NCBI GenBank assembly: GCA_027064025.1
Contig: JAMOQL010000064.1
Location: 24,001-58,384, forward strand
DNA length: 34,384 bases
Direction of reading: 5' to 3'
From: Bacteroidales bacterium
Lineage (GTDB): Bacteria > Bacteroidota > Bacteroidia > Bacteroidales > JAFGXI01
Positions 1 to 8,528 of this stretch are shown here, piece by piece. A program made the position numbers and the translations under genes. How positions within the stretch are numbered: the first letter of the stretch is position 1; the number at the start of each line of letters is the position of its first letter. The notes beneath the pieces were generated by a model. The model searched no databases. It saw only the letters and a list, made by a program, of their open reading frames with translations, and was not told the DNA's origin.

Positions 1-1356
1 ACTTTGGGCGGTTCTAACCAAATAGCCTTACTCGTATCAGCTGGTGTTGTTGGATTAATTGCACATAAAAAAGGCGTTCTATGGCAAGATATTAAAACTG
101 GCATTGTAAAAAGCATAAGCACCGCTATGCCCGCCATGCTAATTCTATTATTAATTGGCTCACTTGCTGGAACTTGGATGATTTCTGGCGTTATCCCAAC
201 TCTTATCTATTATGGCTTAGATATTCTCAATCCTAATATTTTTCTATTTGCAACCGTTATTGTAACGGCTATTGTATCTGTTTCTACAGGTAGTTCTTGG
301 TCAACAGTTGCCACTATTGGAGTAGCCCTAATGGGCATTGGAATTGCTCTAGGAATACACGAGGGAATTATAGCAGGAGCAGTTATTTCTGGAGCCTATT
401 TTGGAGATAAGATTTCACCTCTATCAGACACCACAAATCTAGCTCCAGCCATGGCTGGCACCGATTTATTTACTCATATTAAATATATGATGATAACCAC
501 TGTACCTTCGATGATCCTTACTCTAATCCTCTTTTTAATTATTGGTTTTAATCACGAGTTCATCAATATCGATCAAAATATTTTTGAAGTTAAAATGGCC
601 ATAGAACATAGTTTTGATATTTCTCCTTGGTTATTTTTAGTTCCTGTTCTTTTATTTATTGTCATAATATTAAAAGTTCCCCCACTACCAGCATTAATGT
701 TTGGGACTTTGATTGGTGCTATTGCAGCGTTAATTTTCCAGCCTGAATTAATAAAGAATATTGGAGGATACGATAGTTTTGCCCAAAACGCCTACGTTTC
801 GAGCATGCGATCTATGTTTGGAGAAGTCTTAATAAAAACAAAATCAGATGCTCTAGCCAATTTATTTCACTCCACAGGCATGGAGGGAATGTTACATACA
901 ATTTGGCTTATTATTTCTGCAATGGTTTTTGGAGGCTCATTAGAGGCTTCTGGTATGTTAAAACGAATTACTGATGCTATTATCTCGAAAGTTAAATCTT
1001 CATTCTCGTTAGTAGCCTCTACGGTAGGGACTTGTATTTTTTTCAACCTCACAACTTCTGATCAATATATTGCCATTGTAGTTCCTGGAAAAATGTATGC
1101 CGATATTTATAAAGAAAAAGGGTTAGCACCCGAATTATTGAGCAGAACGTTAGAAGATTCTGGAACGGTTACTTCTGTACTTATTCCTTGGAATACGTGT
1201 GGCGCAACACAATCGGCTGTACTTGGAGTGTCGGTTTGGACTTATGCTCCATATGCTTTTTTTAATATTATCAGCCCATTTATGTCACTATTAATAGTAG
1301 CTATCAATTATAAAATAAGAAGACTTCATTCAAAAAAAGTAAATTTAGAATCATGA
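1..1356 (+). CDS. nhaC: Na+/H+ antiporter, NhaC family (5' end outside window)
   Basis: Inner-membrane secondary transporter that exchanges Na+ for H+, serving sodium and pH homeostasis. About 451 codons are visible and the reading frame is open to the first base of the window, so the true start lies upstream; the TTG at position 4 is only an apparent start. The protein is almost entirely hydrophobic with roughly ten membrane segments. Family signatures are visible: a GSSWSTVATIG stretch near residue 97 and SGAYFGDKISPLSDTTNLA near residue 130, the polar, aspartate-containing motif typical of NhaC proteins. A second polar block (EDSGTVTSVLIPWNTCG) lies near residue 385. The stop codon overlaps the start of the next gene (ATGA), so it is translationally coupled to ubiX. 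Family assignment is firm; ion specificity is inferred from the family. Confidence 0.9.
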   Translation, partial: TLGGSNQIALLVSAGVVGLIAHKKGVLWQDIKTGIVKSISTAMPAMLILLLIGSLAGTWMISGVIPTLIYYGLDILNPNIFLFATVIVTAIVSVSTGSSWSTVATIGVALMGIGIALGIHEGIIAGAVISGAYFGDKISPLSDTTNLAPAMAGTDLFTHIKYMMITTVPSMILTLILFLIIGFNHEFINIDQNIFEVKMAIEHSFDISPWLFLVPVLLFIVIILKVPPLPALMFGTLIGAIAALIFQPELIKNIGGYDSFAQNAYVSSMRSMFGEVLIKTKSDALANLFHSTGMEGMLHTIWLIISAMVFGGSLEASGMLKRITDAIISKVKSSFSLVASTVGTCIFFNLTTSDQYIAIVVPGKMYADIYKEKGLAPELLSRTLEDSGTVTSVLIPWNTCGATQSAVLGVSVWTYAPYAFFNIISPFMSLLIVAINYKIRRLHSKKVNLES

Positions 1357-1910
1357 AAATAGTAATTGCTATTACAGGAGCAAGCGGTAGTATTTATGCC
1401 GAAGATTTAATCGAAAGGCTTATTTCCGTTGAGCATCAAATAGACCAAATTGCAATTATTCGTTCTAAAAATGCAGAATTGGTTTGGGAACACGAATTAG
1501 GGACCAAATTGCCAAAGCATTCTAAAATTAAATATTTTGAAAAGAATGACTTTATGGCTCCATTTGCATCGGGCTCTGCTATATTTGATTGCATGATTAT
1601 TTTACCCGCTTCTATGGGTACAATAGGTCGTGTTGCCAACGGTATTTCGGATGATTTAATAAGCAGAACGGCCGATGTATTTCTGAAAGAAGAAAAAAAA
1701 TTAATCGTATGCCCAAGGGAAATGCCCTTCAGTCAGATTCATCTAAAAAATCTGTTACGGCTTCAGCAAGCGGGAGCTACAATTTTACCCACAAGCCCTT
1801 CGTTCTACTCAAACCCTAAGTCTATAAAACAACTTATAGGAACTGTTACCAATAGAATCTTCGACCATATTAATCTAAAACAAAATAACACTTTTCGTTG
1901 GGGTGAATAG
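1353..1910 (+). CDS. ubiX: UbiX-family flavin prenyltransferase
   Basis: Adds a dimethylallyl group to reduced FMN to make prenylated FMN, the cofactor of UbiD-type decarboxylases. The 185 residues match the family length. The N-terminal GASGSIYAEDLI motif binds flavin phosphate; ILPASMGTIGRVANGISDDL near residue 84 and the ISRTADVFLKE and REMPFSQIHL blocks are the conserved core; LPTSPSFYSNPKSI sits near the C terminus. The start overlaps the nhaC stop by four bases, indicating one transcript. Because menaquinone here is probably made by the futalosine route (mqnC at 11746-12837), the likely client is a UbiD-like decarboxylase in that pathway rather than ubiquinone synthesis. That link is an inference; no ubiD gene lies in the window. 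Confidence 0.93.
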   Translation: MKIVIAITGASGSIYAEDLIERLISVEHQIDQIAIIRSKNAELVWEHELGTKLPKHSKIKYFEKNDFMAPFASGSAIFDCMIILPASMGTIGRVANGISDDLISRTADVFLKEEKKLIVCPREMPFSQIHLKNLLRLQQAGATILPTSPSFYSNPKSIKQLIGTVTNRIFDHINLKQNNTFRWGE

Positions 1911-1934
1911 AAAACTTATTATTTTCGTAAACGA

Positions 1935-2966
1935 ATGATTAAACAAAACACAAATACCGCAGTCGTAATTCTAAACTGGAATGGGATAGATTGGCTTAAG
2001 AAATTTATTCCAATTTTAATAGAAAATACCCCAGCAAAAGATGCCGATTTGGTAGTTGCTGACAATGCTTCTACTGATGATTCTGTTGCCTTTCTAAAAA
2101 CCAGTTATCCAGAAGTTCAGCTCATTATTTTAGATGATAATTATGGCTTTGCCGAAGGTTACAACAGGGCTCTAGAATTTATTCCTCATCCATATTCTAT
2201 CTTGCTAAATTCAGATGTCGAAGTAACAAAAGGCTGGATTCTTCCGCTTATTCAACAATTAAAAAGTTCTAATAATACTGCAGCTTGCCAACCCAAAATA
2301 AAAGATTTTTATCGTAAAGATTATTTTGAATATGCTGGTGCTTCGGGCGGATTTATTGATTATTTGGGTTACCCATTTTGTAGGGGTAGAATTTTTGATA
2401 AGTTAGAAAAAGATGAAGGACAATATAATGAACCTATCTCTATTTTCTGGGCTACAGGAGCCTGTATAGCTATTAAAACCAGTGTTTACAAAGAAGTAGG
2501 CGGCTTAGATTCGGACTTCTTTGCTCATATGGAAGAAATAGATTTATGTTGGCGGCTAAAAAATAGAGGATTCGACATATTTGCTGTCCCCAAATCTACC
2601 GTTTACCATGTTGGTGGAGGCACTCTTTCAAAAGTTAGTTCGAAAAAAACCTACTTAAATTTCAGAAACAATCTACTCATTCTATACAAGAACTTACCTT
2701 CATCGAAGGTCTATAAAACCTTATTAATAAGGCTCATTTTAGATGGAGTGGCTGGTCTTAAATTTATTTTGTCTGGTCAGTTTTCACATATGATTGCTAT
2801 TCTTAAAGCTCATTTTCATTTTTATCGAATGATAAAATCCTTTAAGAAAAAACGGCAAGACAATCTTTCGAAGACAAGTAAAATTACTATTCCTGAAATC
2901 TATTCTAAAAGTATTGTTTGGCAAGGATTTGTAAAAAAACAAAATAAATATTCTGATTTACAGTAA
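1935..2966 (+). CDS. Family 2 glycosyltransferase (rhamnosyltransferase-like)
   Basis: Cytoplasmic, membrane-associated GT-A fold glycosyltransferase of 343 residues, probably acting on surface polysaccharide or lipid-linked glycan. Visible elements: VVILNWNG at the N terminus, VADNASTDDS near residue 41 (nucleotide binding), GFAEGYNRAL near 71, LNSDVEV near 91 (the DxD-like metal site), and the MEEIDLCWRLKNRG block near 200 that carries the probable catalytic acidic residue. The C-terminal 80 residues are basic with a hydrophobic helix, suggesting membrane contact. It starts 24 bases after ubiX, so it may be co-transcribed with nhaC-ubiX, though no functional link is obvious. The family resembles WbbL/RfbF-type rhamnosyltransferases; the sugar and acceptor cannot be told from sequence. 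Confidence 0.88.
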   Translation: MIKQNTNTAVVILNWNGIDWLKKFIPILIENTPAKDADLVVADNASTDDSVAFLKTSYPEVQLIILDDNYGFAEGYNRALEFIPHPYSILLNSDVEVTKGWILPLIQQLKSSNNTAACQPKIKDFYRKDYFEYAGASGGFIDYLGYPFCRGRIFDKLEKDEGQYNEPISIFWATGACIAIKTSVYKEVGGLDSDFFAHMEEIDLCWRLKNRGFDIFAVPKSTVYHVGGGTLSKVSSKKTYLNFRNNLLILYKNLPSSKVYKTLLIRLILDGVAGLKFILSGQFSHMIAILKAHFHFYRMIKSFKKKRQDNLSKTSKITIPEIYSKSIVWQGFVKKQNKYSDLQ

Positions 2967-3069
2967 CTAATTTCTTATCATTTTATGTAGGCTTTGTTCA
3001 AAATTCAGCAATTGATATTCGTCAATTTTTTATTGATATATAACATATTTAATTCTACACATATTTTCA

Positions 3070-3118
3070 TAGTTATGATAAAAGTCATATATTGCAAAGA
3101 GATTTCTTTTAAACTTTG
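3070..3118 (+). promoter_or_regulatory. Candidate promoter and operator of the arsR-like gene
   Basis: The 194-base gap before the regulator contains an imperfect inverted repeat TATGA-N6-TCATA (3074-3089; flanks partly symmetrical from 3071 to 3092). It is followed by TTG (3092-3094) and AAACTTTG (3111-3118), a one-mismatch fit to the Bacteroidota TAnnTTTG element with a 16-base spacer. ArsR/SmtB proteins bind AT-rich inverted repeats of this kind, so autoregulation is plausible. The match is weak and AT-rich sequence gives chance repeats. Confidence 0.35.
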
Positions 3119-3160
3119 TTGAAGAGAATTTAATATGAAAATTTATTAAGAAAATCAATT

Positions 3161-3472
3161 ATGACAGAAATAGATAAATTAACCCCTGAGCAACTAGAAC
3201 GTTCTTCTAATATGTTAAAAGCTATTGCACACCCAATGCGAATCGCAATTTTGGGGCATTTAGAAGAAGGTAAAAAATTAACAGTAACAGAAATTCATCA
3301 GCTTTTAGATATTGAACAATCTACAACTTCTCATCATTTAGGTATTCTTAAAGATAAAGGGGTATTGGCATCAAAACGCGATGGAAAAAACACTTATTAT
3401 TTCTTAAAACACCATAGCTTAAGCCATGTAGTTAACTGTGTAAGTAAATGCTGCGAAAGTGCCAATGAATAA
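3161..3472 (+). CDS. ArsR/SmtB-family winged-helix transcriptional regulator
   Basis: Small (103 residue) dimeric DNA-binding regulator. Residues 15-85 form the winged helix: AIAHPMRIAILGHL (helices 1-2), the recognition helix region IEQSTTSHHLGILKDKG, and a beta-hairpin wing around SKRDGKNTYYFL. The helix-3 CxC site of arsenic- or cadmium-sensing members is absent. The C-terminal helix instead carries H84, H85, H89, C93, C97 and C98, which could form a metal- or thiol-sensing site. No transporter or resistance gene lies beside it: it stands alone, converging on the Rel/SpoT gene and separated from it by a terminator hairpin. Its target and inducer are therefore unknown. Family assignment is strong. 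Confidence 0.88.
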   Translation: MTEIDKLTPEQLERSSNMLKAIAHPMRIAILGHLEEGKKLTVTEIHQLLDIEQSTTSHHLGILKDKGVLASKRDGKNTYYFLKHHSLSHVVNCVSKCCESANE

Positions 3473-3496
3473 TAATTTTATCGATGAATTAAATAT

Positions 3497-3526
3497 AAAG
3501 GATAGTTAAAGTGCTATCCTTTTTCT
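3497..3526 (+). terminator. Rho-independent terminator after arsR-like gene
   Basis: Nine-base stem AAAGGATAG (3497-3505), 8-base loop, CTATCCTTT (3514-3522) followed by further T. The right arm overlaps the last codons and the stop codon of the convergent Rel/SpoT gene. The T tract is good for the + strand and poor for the - strand, so it mainly serves the arsR transcript. Confidence 0.7.
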
Positions 3527-5721
3527 ATATGATCAATTCTCCTCACTTTAGTCACCCCTTTCAATTTCTTAATATCAGAAATCATCTGATTTAAATCTTC
3601 TACATTGTGAATGTAAAAATCTATGGTTCCATTAAAAACACCATCTAAAGAATTAATAGAAATAGCTCGCATATTAACATTCAAATCGTTAGAAATAAGG
3701 CCTGTGATTTTATGCATAATACCCTGCTTATCAATACCTTGAACTTCTATTGTTGCTAAGAAAGATAGTATTTTATGTGCTTTCCATTGAGCAGTAACAA
3801 TCTTATCCCCTTGACTAGACATTAGCTTAATCGCTTTCGGACAATTGGTTTTGTGAATAACAACTTCGTCGTTCGAATTAACATAACCCAAAACCTCGTC
3901 TCCTGGAATAGGATTACAGCATTTTGCAACAATATAGTTTGATGTATCGGTATTTTCGGAAATAATAAAAGAATGCTTCTTGTCAACTTTGGCATGTTTA
4001 TTACCCATCGTTTTTGAAAACTGTAAGCCCCAATATCTAATAAACTTATTCTTACGCTTCTTATTAACTACTTTTTTAAGATCTTTAAGATCGATAACTC
4101 CTCTGCCAATATTGCAATACAACTCATTTTTGGAAGATACTTCGTAAGACTCAAAAATCTTACGCATCACACTTGCGTTTTGTTTAAAACCTATTTTTTT
4201 AAGTTCAATATCTAACTTCTTCTTTCCTGTAGAAAGAGCTAATCGACGTTCGTCTTTAAATGTATTTTTAATACATGAGCGTGCTTTTGCTGTTGTTACA
4301 AACTCCAACCACTCTCGTTTTGCTACTTGTTTTTCGGAGGTTAATATCTCAACCTGATCACCACTATGTAAACGATAACTTAATGGTACTAACTTATAAT
4401 TTACTTTTGCTCCTATAGCTTTATCTCCCACTTCTGAATGAATCTCATAAGCAAAATCTAAAGCCGTTGCGTGTTTAGGAAGTCGTTTTAAATCTCCATC
4501 AGGAGCAAAAACATAAATCTCGCTTGTAAAAAGATTTAATTTAAACTCATCTAGAAATTCTAATGCATCGGAATTGGGATCTTTTAAAAGTTCTTTTATT
4601 TTTCCAATCCATTGATCTAATTCGCCTTCCGATTCTGTTTTTGATTTATATTTCCAGTGAGCAGCATAGCCTTTTTCTGCAATTTCGTTCATCCGATTCG
4701 ACCGAATTTGAACTTCTACCCACTGCCCCCCAGGACCCATTACGGTAGTGTGCAAAGCCTCGTAACCATTAGCTTTTGGGGTGCTCACCCAATCTCTTAG
4801 TCTATCTGGATTTGGCTGATAATGATCGGTAATTACTGAATAAATATTCCAACAAAGTGTTTTCTCTCGCTCTTTTACTTCTGCCTTAAAAACTATTCTA
4901 ATTGCAAAAAGATCATAAACTTGTTCGAAAGGAACACCTTTGTTTTTCATTTTATTCCAAATAGAATAAATGGATTTGGTACGCCCTTTAATTTCAAATT
5001 CTAAACCATACCTTGTTAACTTATGTATGATTGGCAAAGAAAACTTATTGATGAATGCCGCTCTTTTCTTTTCGGAAGAAATAATCTTACTTTTAATTTT
5101 CTCGTATTGTGCTGGCTCTTTATATTTAAAACTTAAATCTTCTAACTCTGTCTTTATTTTGTATAAACCCAAACGATGTGCTAATGGAGCATACATATAC
5201 AAAGTTTCACCGGCAATCTTATACTGTTTATGAGCTGGCATACTATCCAAGGTTCGCATATTGTGCAATCTATCAGCCAGTTTTATCAGAATAACTCTAA
5301 CATCATCGGATAAGGTTAGTAGCATTTTTCTGAAATTTTCTGCCTGCATAGACTCACTATCGAAGACTCCAGATATTTTAGTGAGTCCATCTATGATATT
5401 GGTAATTTTAGGACCAAAAAGATGATTTATATCCTCCAAAGAGTAATCTGTATCTTCGACTACATCGTGCAATAATGCAGCAATTACAGATTTGGTTCCC
5501 AACCCAATTTCTTTGACCGCAATAATGGCAACTTCTACTGGATGAATAATGTATGGTTCTCCAGAACGCCTACGGATTCCATCATGAGCTTTATAAGCAA
5601 GCGCATATGCACGACGAATTTTTTCTTCGTTGTTTTTTTCTTTACAGCCTTTACAGTAAGTAAAAATAGATTCAAATCTTTGATCTATTTGCTTTTTCTC
5701 TTCTACTGCATCTATACTCAT
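3514..5721 (-). CDS. relA/spoT: Bifunctional (p)ppGpp synthetase/hydrolase (Rel/SpoT)
   Basis: Long RelA/SpoT homologue that makes and degrades the stringent-response alarmone (p)ppGpp in the cytoplasm, on or near the ribosome. At 735 residues it has the full length. The N-terminal HD hydrolase domain keeps its metal ligands (H60, H85-D86 in LLHDVVEDT, D150 in LADRLHNMRT). The synthetase domain (about 240-355) has GRTKSIYSIWNKM, the acidic residue D270 in YDLFAIRIVF, and EVQIRSNRMNEIAEKG with E336. Then follow a TGS domain (about 398-462), a helical and Cys/zinc-finger-like region (IVAKCCNPIPGDEV), and a C-terminal ACT domain (about 660-735). Both catalytic sites look intact, so it is probably bifunctional. 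It is the last gene of a five-gene minus-strand run and begins 7 bases after the T9SS gene. Confidence 0.96.
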   Translation of the reverse strand: MSIDAVEEKKQIDQRFESIFTYCKGCKEKNNEEKIRRAYALAYKAHDGIRRRSGEPYIIHPVEVAIIAVKEIGLGTKSVIAALLHDVVEDTDYSLEDINHLFGPKITNIIDGLTKISGVFDSESMQAENFRKMLLTLSDDVRVILIKLADRLHNMRTLDSMPAHKQYKIAGETLYMYAPLAHRLGLYKIKTELEDLSFKYKEPAQYEKIKSKIISSEKKRAAFINKFSLPIIHKLTRYGLEFEIKGRTKSIYSIWNKMKNKGVPFEQVYDLFAIRIVFKAEVKEREKTLCWNIYSVITDHYQPNPDRLRDWVSTPKANGYEALHTTVMGPGGQWVEVQIRSNRMNEIAEKGYAAHWKYKSKTESEGELDQWIGKIKELLKDPNSDALEFLDEFKLNLFTSEIYVFAPDGDLKRLPKHATALDFAYEIHSEVGDKAIGAKVNYKLVPLSYRLHSGDQVEILTSEKQVAKREWLEFVTTAKARSCIKNTFKDERRLALSTGKKKLDIELKKIGFKQNASVMRKIFESYEVSSKNELYCNIGRGVIDLKDLKKVVNKKRKNKFIRYWGLQFSKTMGNKHAKVDKKHSFIISENTDTSNYIVAKCCNPIPGDEVLGYVNSNDEVVIHKTNCPKAIKLMSSQGDKIVTAQWKAHKILSFLATIEVQGIDKQGIMHKITGLISNDLNVNMRAISINSLDGVFNGTIDFYIHNVEDLNQMISDIKKLKGVTKVRRIDHIEKG

Positions 5722-5728
5722 TATTTTT

Positions 5729-7231
5729 TTAATTAATTAGATTAAATGAACCTGACTCCTCGAACTTCTCACCTACCGATGAGTAATACATTAAATAATA
5801 GGTATAGGTTCCATTTTTATATAACAATCCATTCTTTTTTCCTGTCCACCCTTCCTTAAAATCACTTGTTTCGAAAATCTTGTTTCCCCATCTATCAAAA
5901 ACAGCAAAGTAATATCGTTCTGAAGAAATAAATGCAAAAGAAGGTTTAAAGATTCTATTTTCAGAAAACCCGTTAGGAGCAAAAGCTGTTGGCATTTGTA
6001 CAGATGGGTCTTGCGAAATACAAACTATATTAGATTGCGAAATATTAGAATTTGTTGTTCCTCTATCTACACTTATATAATAACAAAAATCGCCCACAAA
6101 CGACTCAAAGTTTTGATTTGTTAGATTATCAATATATTGATAGTCGTAGCTTGTATTATTTATTATTTGGGGTAATCCCAACTCGGAATATCGATAAAGT
6201 TTATAATTTTTATCGGAGGCTATTCCATCGTAAAATTGCGACCATTTTAGAATTTGCGAATAGTCATTATTAATTTTTCTTCCCTTCAATAAAATTGAGG
6301 ATAATATTTGAGAGCTATCCAACAAGTCGAAGCAATCGTTATATAGATTGAGTCGATAAAAATAACGATGAGCACCAACTTCCACATTGGCATCCACAAT
6401 ATCCAAAATGCTTTTATTGTAATTATTAAACTGCATTAGGGCTGAAAAATTGGTCAAAGAATCACAGGAACGCATTAAATGGTAGTTATTGATATCTGCT
6501 ACAGAATCTAAATTAAACTGTAGCTTTATTTGATTACCGTCAACTGTAATATTCTCGAAATTAATAAAATTTGGTCGAGTAGAAATATCAGGAGTAAAAG
6601 GAATTTTATTAGATGTAGATGTTCGACCATAGTTACTAGTCACTCGGGCATAATATTCGTAATAATCACTATTCCCACTAAGGGGATAGATAAAGGATAA
6701 ATCGGTCAAATCATCGAATCGTCCCAAGTAAACGGTTAAACCATCTTTTACAGAATATAAATCGTAATAAGCTATTCCTTCGTCCCAACCTTCATAAGCA
6801 TTCCATGTTAATTCAACTTTTGTTTCGCAGTTTTCGTCTTTCTGCCAAGGAAAGACTCGTACAGTTTTATGAGGCTCTGAATGATTACTTGTATTATTTG
6901 AACTATCAACCGCCTGAACCACATAGGTTTGTGGATAATGCGGATCCGTAACCACTTTACTATCTAAGTATGACGTTGTATTTGCATCGACCGAATCCAA
7001 AAATTTATACGCTCCAAGAATCTCGTTCAGATACTTAATATAATATGATCGAACATCGGTAGAGTCGCACTTTTGCCAAGAAATAAGTACATCTCCATTC
7101 GGATTAGTTGGTGCTTGCCATTGAACTGAAACAGAATCTATCACGGGGGTATCGGGTACTGTTAAGTCTTGAGCATAAAGAGCTGATTTTAACAGTAATA
7201 AAAAGGCAATATATATAATTTTAGATTTCAA
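5729..7231 (-). CDS. T9SS type B secreted protein with fibronectin III-like repeats
   Basis: Secreted or surface-bound protein of unknown role. I place the start at TTG 7231, giving 500 residues: this begins MKSKIIYIAFLLLLK, a textbook signal peptide ending SALYAQ, and lies 5 bases after the upstream stop. An in-frame TTG at 7291 would add 20 polar residues before the signal peptide and overlap the upstream gene by 55 bases. The body contains at least two beta-rich fibronectin III-like segments (WQAPTNPNGDVLISWQKCD near 35, WNAYEGWDEGIAYYDLYSV near 145). The last ~85 residues are a type B T9SS C-terminal domain: PTAFAPNGFSENRIFKP, FAVFDRWGNKIFET, GWTGKKNG, then YKNGTYTYYLMY. No catalytic motif is visible. 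It sits between the M16 peptidase pair and Rel/SpoT. Confidence 0.85.
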   Translation of the reverse strand: MKSKIIYIAFLLLLKSALYAQDLTVPDTPVIDSVSVQWQAPTNPNGDVLISWQKCDSTDVRSYYIKYLNEILGAYKFLDSVDANTTSYLDSKVVTDPHYPQTYVVQAVDSSNNTSNHSEPHKTVRVFPWQKDENCETKVELTWNAYEGWDEGIAYYDLYSVKDGLTVYLGRFDDLTDLSFIYPLSGNSDYYEYYARVTSNYGRTSTSNKIPFTPDISTRPNFINFENITVDGNQIKLQFNLDSVADINNYHLMRSCDSLTNFSALMQFNNYNKSILDIVDANVEVGAHRYFYRLNLYNDCFDLLDSSQILSSILLKGRKINNDYSQILKWSQFYDGIASDKNYKLYRYSELGLPQIINNTSYDYQYIDNLTNQNFESFVGDFCYYISVDRGTTNSNISQSNIVCISQDPSVQMPTAFAPNGFSENRIFKPSFAFISSERYYFAVFDRWGNKIFETSDFKEGWTGKKNGLLYKNGTYTYYLMYYSSVGEKFEESGSFNLIN

Positions 7232-7236
7232 TTTTT

Positions 7237-8511
7237 CTATTTTCCTACAATAACTTTTATCAAACTTTCTACTTTTAAATAACGCTGACAAAGCTGCATT
7301 ATTTCTTCAGAGGTAATTTCTCGAATTGTTTTGATATATTTTCTATAATAATCCCAATCCATACCGTATAAATATACATTTAAATATGTATCAGAAAGTG
7401 CAAACGGACCATCGACTGCTCTAAGTAAACGACCCAACATATAACTTTTTACTTTTGCTAACTCAGATTCGCTTACTAATTCTGTCTGTAGAATCTTAAT
7501 TTCTTTATTAATCTCGTTAATAGTTTCTTTACTAACTGAGGCATTGACCTCCGAAACAATCGTTAAATATCCTGTTTCTTTTTGCGAAATTAATGCAGAA
7601 CCTATTCCATAGGTGTAGCCCTTATCTTCGCGAATATTTTTCATCAGGCGAGAGCCAAAATAGCCTCCCAAAAGCGTGTTGACTACTTGCATCTTAGCGT
7701 AGTCTTCGTGAGTTCGATTGAATAATATTTTTCCTAATCTGAGACCCGACTGCATTGCGTCTTTCTTCTCTATTAAAAAATCTAAAGTTTCTAATTTCGG
7801 AGGTACAAAATTTTCGGAAGACAGAATTTTTTTATCAGAATTTTTCCATGCCGAAAAAGAATCTTCAATTCTTACAAGTGCTTCGTTCGAAAACTGACCT
7901 GCAATAACCATTTTACAGTTACTTGGTTGATAATATGTTTCGAAAAAATCGATTAAATCTTGCCGAGAGATATTTGAAAAATCGGACAACTCGGCTACCG
8001 ATCCGTAAGGATGATTCTTACCAAATAATTCCTGAGTAAATTTACGAGATGCCAAATCTTTTACTTTCTCCATATCGAGCTTAAACGATTGTAATCTTTT
8101 AGACAAGTATCTGTCTAATTTCTTTTGTGGGAAAGTTGGATATTGAATGATATCGAGCACAATCTTAAGCCCTTTTTCTAAATGCTTTTCTAACGAGAAG
8201 AATGTAACTTTAGCAAAATCTTTATCGATACTCAAAGACAAATGACTTCCATAAAAGTCAAGTTCTTCTGCAATTTCTTCTGCTGTAAAGCCTTTACTTC
8301 CTTCTTGGAGCATTGTATTTGTTGTTGATGCAATCAGATTCTTATTTTGTTTAATGATTCCGGCATCCAATATTAACTCAATTTTTACAATTTCTTGAGA
8401 TCCTGTTTTAAAAACAATCAACTCCAAGCCATTATTTAACTTTTTAAGTTGAGGATTGATAAAGTTAATATTATCTATTTCTTTATATGCGGGTGCTTTT
8501 GTTCTATCCAT
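7237..8511 (-). CDS. M16-family peptidase homologue, non-catalytic subunit
   Basis: Pitrilysin/insulinase-fold protein of 424 residues. Where catalytic members have HXXEH it reads TNTMLQEGSKG (about residues 63-73), so the zinc site is missing. The late substrate-binding signature RLMKNIREDKGYTYGIG, with its Arg and Tyr, is kept. In two-subunit M16B enzymes this pattern marks the partner that lacks metal but supplies substrate-binding residues to the catalytic subunit. The catalytic partner is the gene immediately upstream (8529-9764), 17 bases away, so the pair probably forms a heterodimer. No signal peptide is visible in either, which suggests cytoplasmic or periplasm-independent action. 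Substrate unknown. Confidence 0.88.
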   Translation of the reverse strand: MDRTKAPAYKEIDNINFINPQLKKLNNGLELIVFKTGSQEIVKIELILDAGIIKQNKNLIASTTNTMLQEGSKGFTAEEIAEELDFYGSHLSLSIDKDFAKVTFFSLEKHLEKGLKIVLDIIQYPTFPQKKLDRYLSKRLQSFKLDMEKVKDLASRKFTQELFGKNHPYGSVAELSDFSNISRQDLIDFFETYYQPSNCKMVIAGQFSNEALVRIEDSFSAWKNSDKKILSSENFVPPKLETLDFLIEKKDAMQSGLRLGKILFNRTHEDYAKMQVVNTLLGGYFGSRLMKNIREDKGYTYGIGSALISQKETGYLTIVSEVNASVSKETINEINKEIKILQTELVSESELAKVKSYMLGRLLRAVDGPFALSDTYLNVYLYGMDWDYYRKYIKTIREITSEEIMQLCQRYLKVESLIKVIVGK

Positions 8512-8528
8512 TTCTTTAAGATTTCGAG

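Noticed and set aside
4970-5233. 87-codon open frame antisense to Rel/SpoT
   Set aside because: Antisense shadow of conserved coding sequence between the hydrolase and synthetase domains; no family resemblance.
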